Shown here piece after piece: positions 58,325-64,000 of a stretch of 64,000 bases of DNA; position 1 is the stretch's first letter, and each line of letters starts with the position of its first letter. Both the position numbers and the translations under genes were made by a program. The notes beneath the pieces are model-generated. The model worked only from the letters and a program-made list of their open reading frames with translations, made no database searches and had not been told where the DNA came from. The DNA comes from Paludibacter sp. GTDB lineage: Bacteria; Bacteroidota; Bacteroidia; Bacteroidales; Paludibacteraceae. The stretch spans positions 61,049 to 125,048 of the forward strand of contig JAAFGX010000009.1 in assembly GCA_010365115.1 (NCBI GenBank). The letters run 5' to 3'.

Positions 58325-58360
58325 TGCTCGCAAAATTCAAAAACTCAATTAATAATTTTT

Positions 58361-58963
58361 ATGCACGAAAAAGGAACTTATGTACGTATGGAGGTTGCAG
58401 ACCCAACTCCACTTGGATTAACCGGTTTAGCAATGGTGACATTGGTAGCGGCATCGCAAAAATTAGGCTGGACCGAAGGTCTTTCCATTATTATCCCATG
58501 GGCCATATTACTTGGAGGTGTAGCACAACTCATGGCTTGTGTGTATGATTTTAAGCACAATAACCTTTTTGGATCCACTGCTTTTGGTATTTACGGGTTG
58601 TTTTGGATTGCGGTTGCATCTTCGTGGATGATAAAGATGGGCGTTTTCGGACAAACATTGGCAGCAGCTGTAGATGTCCGTCAATTGGGCGTGGTTTTTC
58701 TGGGCTATTTTATTATTTCAGTTTTTCTAACCGTAGCAGCATTAAAAACCAACAAAGCACTGATTGCCATTATGGTTTTAATTGATGTATTATTTATCGG
58801 GTTAATGATGGATGCCTTCAAAATGGGTGAATACTGGCATACCATTGCCGCCTGGACTGAATTAACCATTTCATTAATTGGGTTTTATGCTGCCGGAGCA
58901 AATCTTTTGAACAAGATGTACGGACGCACTATTCTACCGTTGGGAAAATCAGTTTGGCAATAA
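58361..58963 (+). CDS. Acetate/succinate transporter, GPR1/FUN34/YaaH (SatP) family
   Basis: The 200-residue protein has six membrane helices with short loops, and the family signature near the N-terminus appears as DPTPLGLTGLAMVT (usual NPAPLGL). SatP proteins exchange acetate or succinate for protons or act as an anion channel. No acetate-metabolism gene is next to it. Confidence 0.9.
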   Translation: MHEKGTYVRMEVADPTPLGLTGLAMVTLVAASQKLGWTEGLSIIIPWAILLGGVAQLMACVYDFKHNNLFGSTAFGIYGLFWIAVASSWMIKMGVFGQTLAAAVDVRQLGVVFLGYFIISVFLTVAALKTNKALIAIMVLIDVLFIGLMMDAFKMGEYWHTIAAWTELTISLIGFYAAGANLLNKMYGRTILPLGKSVWQ

Positions 58964-58986
58964 TAAACAGAATTTCAAAACAAAGA

Positions 58987-59023
58987 AAATGGTGGTTATC
59001 CTTTAAAGGAAACCACCATTTTT
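58987..59023. terminator. Shared terminator between the SatP-type and SurA-like genes
   Basis: Stem AATGGTGGTT / AACCACCATT with long T run, between convergent genes. Confidence 0.85.
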
Positions 59024-59053
59024 TATTATTCAACTTAAGTTTTTCAAATGTTA

Positions 59054-59908
59054 TCATTTAAAGAAAGTAACTGTTTCGTCTTTAATTGCATCGTTGTACA
59101 ATTCTTTTTCAAAGTTTGAAATGAAATCTGCTTTGTGTTTGTTCATCAAAATATTTACTATCCTTACTTTAGCCATTTCATAAGGTTCAACTTCACCTAT
59201 TTTACTAAATGATTCAATACGAAGAAAATAATGTTTGAGACTATCGGATGTTTCAATAAAACGGTTTGAAGAAATGAAATTTGCTGGGTCTTCAATTTGT
59301 ATTGGAATTTTTTTTAGAATGTCAGTAAAGGGAATCCATTTGTCTCCGAAATAATCGTAACTGATAGCGTTCTGTATACTGTATTTTTCAATGCTTTCCA
59401 ATGATTTTGTATTTCCGGATTGAACCCAACTTCTCACATTGCTTAATTTTGGAGCTTTTGTAGGAACAACAAGCAACAACCCTTTAATAATGTTTTCCTT
59501 TAATACAAGTTGTTCGCTGTATTGATCGTAGAAAGCTTTGAGTTCTTCTTCTGTTGGTTCTTTTGGAAGTCGTTGAACAATCATTTTTTGTTGATACTGA
59601 TGAATAGTCAGCGTTTTACGATAATCTTCCACCAATTCATCAATCTCAGCCTGATTAGTAATGTTACGTTTTGCATTTTCGTACATTAATACGTCAGTAA
59701 TCCATTTGCGGATGTAACTTTGTGCAATCTCGGTGCTGTCTTTTTTGTTTACATTTGCCGGTATTACTTGTTCCAAATCATCAAGATATAGAAACTTTCC
59801 CTCTACTTCCAGTAATGGTTTGCTTTCCACTTCAGGGGCTTTGCGATTGCACGATGATAGGACAACCATTGACAAAGCAACAAAAACCAAAGTAAAGTAT
59901 TTATTCAT
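59054..59908 (-). CDS. Lipoprotein with SurA-like N-domain, no clear isomerase core
   Basis: The 284 residues start with a lipoprotein signal (MNKYFTLVFVALSMVVLSSC). The ATG at 59908 begins it; the frame extends to 59971 across a hairpin. The region about 35-120 is like the SurA/PpiD chaperone N-domain (SYIRKWITDVLMYENAKRNITN, EEELKAFYDQYSEQLVLKENIIKG). No parvulin GxLGW/HxxHIL pattern is visible, so it is probably a chaperone rather than an isomerase. It follows the two-domain isomerase gene, likely as its partner. Confidence 0.7.
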   Translation of the reverse strand: MNKYFTLVFVALSMVVLSSCNRKAPEVESKPLLEVEGKFLYLDDLEQVIPANVNKKDSTEIAQSYIRKWITDVLMYENAKRNITNQAEIDELVEDYRKTLTIHQYQQKMIVQRLPKEPTEEELKAFYDQYSEQLVLKENIIKGLLLVVPTKAPKLSNVRSWVQSGNTKSLESIEKYSIQNAISYDYFGDKWIPFTDILKKIPIQIEDPANFISSNRFIETSDSLKHYFLRIESFSKIGEVEPYEMAKVRIVNILMNKHKADFISNFEKELYNDAIKDETVTFFK

Positions 59909-59950
59909 GATAGAATAGATTGAAACTAGTATTAAAAAATGGAATAAAAA

Positions 59951-59995
59951 AAACGCAAGAATAAAAGCCAAAGATAGACTTTTATTCTTGCGTTT
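59951..59995 (-). terminator. Hairpin between the isomerase and lipoprotein genes
   Basis: A 17-bp perfect stem AAACGCAAGAATAAAAG / CTTTTATTCTTGCGTTT, starting 10 bases after the isomerase stop. It would reduce read-through into the following co-directional lipoprotein gene. Confidence 0.75.
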
Positions 59996-60004
59996 AAGTA
60001 TTTA

Positions 60005-61948
60005 TTAGTTCGTTTTAACCGTTTTTAAAACGTTTTGTTCAACCGTTACCGGATATTTGGCACGGAGAGCTTTTATCCATTCTTTTTCCAGATATTCTTG
60101 ATAATCAGCAGTTACCAACCCGCGAACATCGGTATAATCTTCCGGTAATTTTTTAAGCATTTTTCCGGTAACAAATACATAAGGATAATCTTCTGCTGGA
60201 GTAAACTTATCTTTTGATTTAAATGCAAATTTGTCAACCGCTTTGTTTTCTCCCTGTACGAACAATCCTTTTTCAATTTTCACGTACTGAATGCTATCAT
60301 TCAATCGGGTGCGTAGATATTTATCAATTGAATCGTTATGAGATTTTTTCACAATCGATTTTGCAGCTTTAAATGTTGCTTTGTCTTTGCACGAAATTAC
60401 ACGTCCTTTGTAATGCGCTTTCTCCCATGTATAATCGGTTTTATGCGATCTGAAGTATTTGTCAAGACCTTCGGTATCTTTTGATGCTTTTTCCCAAACT
60501 TCCTTGTTGCTCACTTCGAATAATAAAATTCCATCGTGGTATTCCTGCATTAAGAAACGGAAATCGTCATATTTTTTCTCCAATTGACTATCTTCATAAG
60601 CTAATAATTTGCTATCAACAAAGGCATAGAATTTTTCATCAATCATCTCCGAAGGAATCGTTTTTTCGGTATTACTGTTATTTTTCAAATATTCTGCAAA
60701 TTCATCCTGAGTAAAGTTTTTATTGGCAAAGCTGAAAAGTGTCTTGTTCAATTTAGCGGCTTCGATAGTGAATATTGAATCGCTCAATTTTCGAGATTCA
60801 GCTAACTTATAAAATTCCTGTAAATTTGCTTTATTTACCTTATAAGTATAATCGGAACGTAATTTATTTAGAAAAGCCTCCTGACCTCTGTTGGCACGTT
60901 CGTCACGTTTAACCTTACGTTCCAAATCTGCTTTTGAATTTTCAAAAGTTTCTATTCCTTTTCTGTCAATTAATTTGATAATATGCCAACCGTATGCCGA
61001 CAGGATAGGTTGAGAAACATCACCTGTATTTTTTAGGGCAAAAGCTGCATTCTCAAATTCAGGAACCATTCTTCCGGCGCCAAACCATGGTAATTCCCCA
61101 TTTTTTTCTGCAGAGCCTTTATCCATCGAGTAACTTTTGGCAAGAGTTCCGAAATCATCACCCGCCTTAATGCGTTGATAAATAGAGTCAATACTGATTT
61201 TTGCGCTTTTATTCATTGCCGAATCGCCCTGAGAAGTAAACTTCATGATATGCGAAACTAAAATTTCACCCAATGAATTCCTGCGAGCATGAACTTTGAG
61301 GATATGATATCCGAAAGCTGTGCGGATTGGTTTAGAAATGCTGCCAACGGATGTATTATAGGCCATTGTTTCGAAAGGATAAACGGTGCGGAATGCTGAA
61401 ATCCAACCAATATGTCCGGCATTCTGCTCTGCCGACTGATCTTGTGATACTTCTTTTGCCACTTTTGCAAAATCTTCTTTTTTCAGTCGTTTTGCAATAT
61501 CATTTATTTCGTTCCATGCTTTGAGCGTATCTGCAGGTGTTGCATTTGGTTGAATACGTATTAGAATATGACTAACATCAATATCTTCTTTCATTCGGTC
61601 GTATGCCTCTAAAAGCAATTGATCGTCGACTTTCTGATCGGTAAGATATGGTTTTGTCAACTGTGTACGATAACCTGCTAGTTCGTTGATAAATGAAGAG
61701 GTGGTGTCAATTCCCTGCGATTCTGCTTCTTCAACCTTTAATTTAAAATTCACAAACAAATCTACATATTCATCGAGGGTTTTCTTATCCAGCGAATTAT
61801 TAGAATTGTTTTTGTTGTAAATGTATTCAAATTCTGATTTCAAAACCGGTTTACCATTAATAGTCATAAGAACCGGATCGGCTGCCTGTGCAAACAAACT
61901 GCCTGAAAAAGCAATAAAAGCTAAAAAAGTAATTACAGTTGATTTCAT
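60005..61948 (-). CDS. Periplasmic peptidyl-prolyl isomerase (SurA/PpiD type, two parvulin domains)
   Basis: This 647-residue protein has a signal peptide (about 1-20). An N-terminal chaperone segment (about 22-115) precedes two parvulin domains: the first about 120-220 (DVSHILIRI ... HIGWISAF ... AFGYHILKV), the second about 225-335 (ILVSHIMKF ... GELPWFGAGRMVPEF ... AYGWHIIKL). The long C-terminal part (335-647) is helical, of unknown fold. It is expected to help fold outer-membrane proteins, fitting the many barrel genes in this organism. Confidence 0.9.
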   Translation of the reverse strand: MKSTVITFLAFIAFSGSLFAQAADPVLMTINGKPVLKSEFEYIYNKNNSNNSLDKKTLDEYVDLFVNFKLKVEEAESQGIDTTSSFINELAGYRTQLTKPYLTDQKVDDQLLLEAYDRMKEDIDVSHILIRIQPNATPADTLKAWNEINDIAKRLKKEDFAKVAKEVSQDQSAEQNAGHIGWISAFRTVYPFETMAYNTSVGSISKPIRTAFGYHILKVHARRNSLGEILVSHIMKFTSQGDSAMNKSAKISIDSIYQRIKAGDDFGTLAKSYSMDKGSAEKNGELPWFGAGRMVPEFENAAFALKNTGDVSQPILSAYGWHIIKLIDRKGIETFENSKADLERKVKRDERANRGQEAFLNKLRSDYTYKVNKANLQEFYKLAESRKLSDSIFTIEAAKLNKTLFSFANKNFTQDEFAEYLKNNSNTEKTIPSEMIDEKFYAFVDSKLLAYEDSQLEKKYDDFRFLMQEYHDGILLFEVSNKEVWEKASKDTEGLDKYFRSHKTDYTWEKAHYKGRVISCKDKATFKAAKSIVKKSHNDSIDKYLRTRLNDSIQYVKIEKGLFVQGENKAVDKFAFKSKDKFTPAEDYPYVFVTGKMLKKLPEDYTDVRGLVTADYQEYLEKEWIKALRAKYPVTVEQNVLKTVKTN

Positions 61949-62164
61949 AAATATTTTAAATGATTAATAGATTAAGATAATAATTCGCATTTAACAATGA
62001 TTATTACATTAAGATGTAAACGGATATTTTTGAATATTGTTATAAATTACATTGAATTTATTTTCGAAAAAATATTTGTCAATATAATGTTGAATCAATT
62101 AATACGTTAATTAACAAAAACTTTTCTGCCCAAACACTAAATATGGAACAAAGAATTTGTTTTC

Positions 62165-63643
<1,479 letters not shown>

Positions 63644-63717
63644 TTATTATTTTATCGTTTTTTGTTTTCAATTCATCTCCTTTAAATGGGAAATTCGCTA
63701 TGAAAAAATATTGCGTG

Positions 63718-63725
63718 CAAATTTA
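63718..63725 (-). promoter_or_regulatory. -7 box of guaB
   Basis: Minus-strand TAAATTTG, 77 bases before the start. Confidence 0.45.
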
Positions 63726-63856
63726 CATATTATTTATGAGTATGGAAACAATTGGAACGCAAAAAAAACTATAATTGGCTTGAATTAGAAGGAATATCAA
63801 ATTATTTGAGGAATAACCCTGTAAAATTGAGGATTATTATGATATTAAAAGGAATT

Positions 63857-64000
63857 TTACTCCTGAATCCGCTGCACCGAATTAATTACTTTAATCTTAT
63901 TGATGTTTTTGCACAAATTATTCAGGTCGTCGGTATCGTGAACATAAACATGGAAACGACCTATGAAGATGCCAGCATCTGTTTCTATATTTATTTTGCT
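63857..64000 (-). CDS. RelA/SpoT family (p)ppGpp synthetase/hydrolase, C-terminal end only
   Basis: Only the last 47 residues are inside the window. They form the end of an ACT domain: IETDAGIFIGRFHVYVHDTDDLNNL, then a KIKVINSV helix-strand, the usual C-terminus of long RelA/SpoT proteins that sense amino-acid starvation. The gene continues to the right of the window. Being so short, the assignment rests on this one domain. Confidence 0.65.
   Translation of the reverse strand, partial: SKINIETDAGIFIGRFHVYVHDTDDLNNLCKNINKIKVINSVQRIQE

Overview
The window is a chromosomal segment of an AT-rich member of the Bacteroidota, most likely order Bacteroidales and perhaps close to Paludibacter. Evidence for this: a fused secDF; ECF sigma factors paired with FecR-type or zinc-finger anti-sigma factors; a secreted protein with a C-terminal type IX secretion (T9SS) sorting domain; a DUF6242-type lipoprotein; and many promoters carrying the Bacteroidota -7 box TAnnTTTG. 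No phage, insertion sequence with a transposase, CRISPR array or classical defence island was found. The accessory content is regulatory and cell-envelope related.

Layout. 0.4-12.8 kb (+): M16 protease, rpoN, a PAP2-like membrane protein, prfB with its programmed +1 frameshift, a secreted transglutaminase-like protein, a GNAT acetyltransferase, ovoA (ovothiol synthesis), rpiB and thiL. 13.2-17.4 kb (-): TerC-family protein and secDF. 17.6-18.4 kb: initiator tRNA-Met and tRNA-Arg(ACG), with a probable small RNA between them on the opposite strand. 19.0-24.0 kb (+): an AraC-type regulator, a large soluble hybrid histidine kinase whose two near-identical PAS domains are separated by twelve 21-residue repeats, and two near-identical single-domain response regulators. 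24.6-31.5 kb (-): an ECF/FecR operon ending in an STN-domain envelope protein and a lipoprotein; a second ECF/zinc-finger operon with a Cys-rich secreted repeat protein; and a sigma-54 activator without a DNA-binding domain. 31.6-46.3 kb: J-domain-like protein, purD, Spy-like protein, ClC channel, xseB, DUF6242 lipoprotein, xth, mlaF-mlaE, a C-terminal processing protease, coaD, lytic transglycosylase, a beta-barrel protein and cyclophilin. 46.9-50.4 kb: two cytochrome c lipoproteins, a DUF5777 protein, a YceI protein and an OB-fold protein, facing a T9SS-sorted blue copper protein. 50.8-64 kb: argS, a lipoprotein, an Lrp regulator, rsgA, a BamA/TamA-like barrel, pyrH-frr, a SatP-type transporter, two SurA/PpiD-like folding proteins, guaB and the C-terminus of a RelA/SpoT protein.

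The clearest structure not explained by genes is a dispersed non-coding element of about 170-225 bp. It occurs four times (1-92, 3369-3540, 7088-7278 reversed, 24367-24590), has imperfect inverted termini around AATRCCGATTGC, contains several hairpins, and ends in a hairpin whose TTGGA(C) loop is kept while its stem changes in a base-pair-preserving way. Several start codons were reset because a promoter lies inside the longest open frame. Repeat comparisons and RNA folds were done by eye; no database search was possible.
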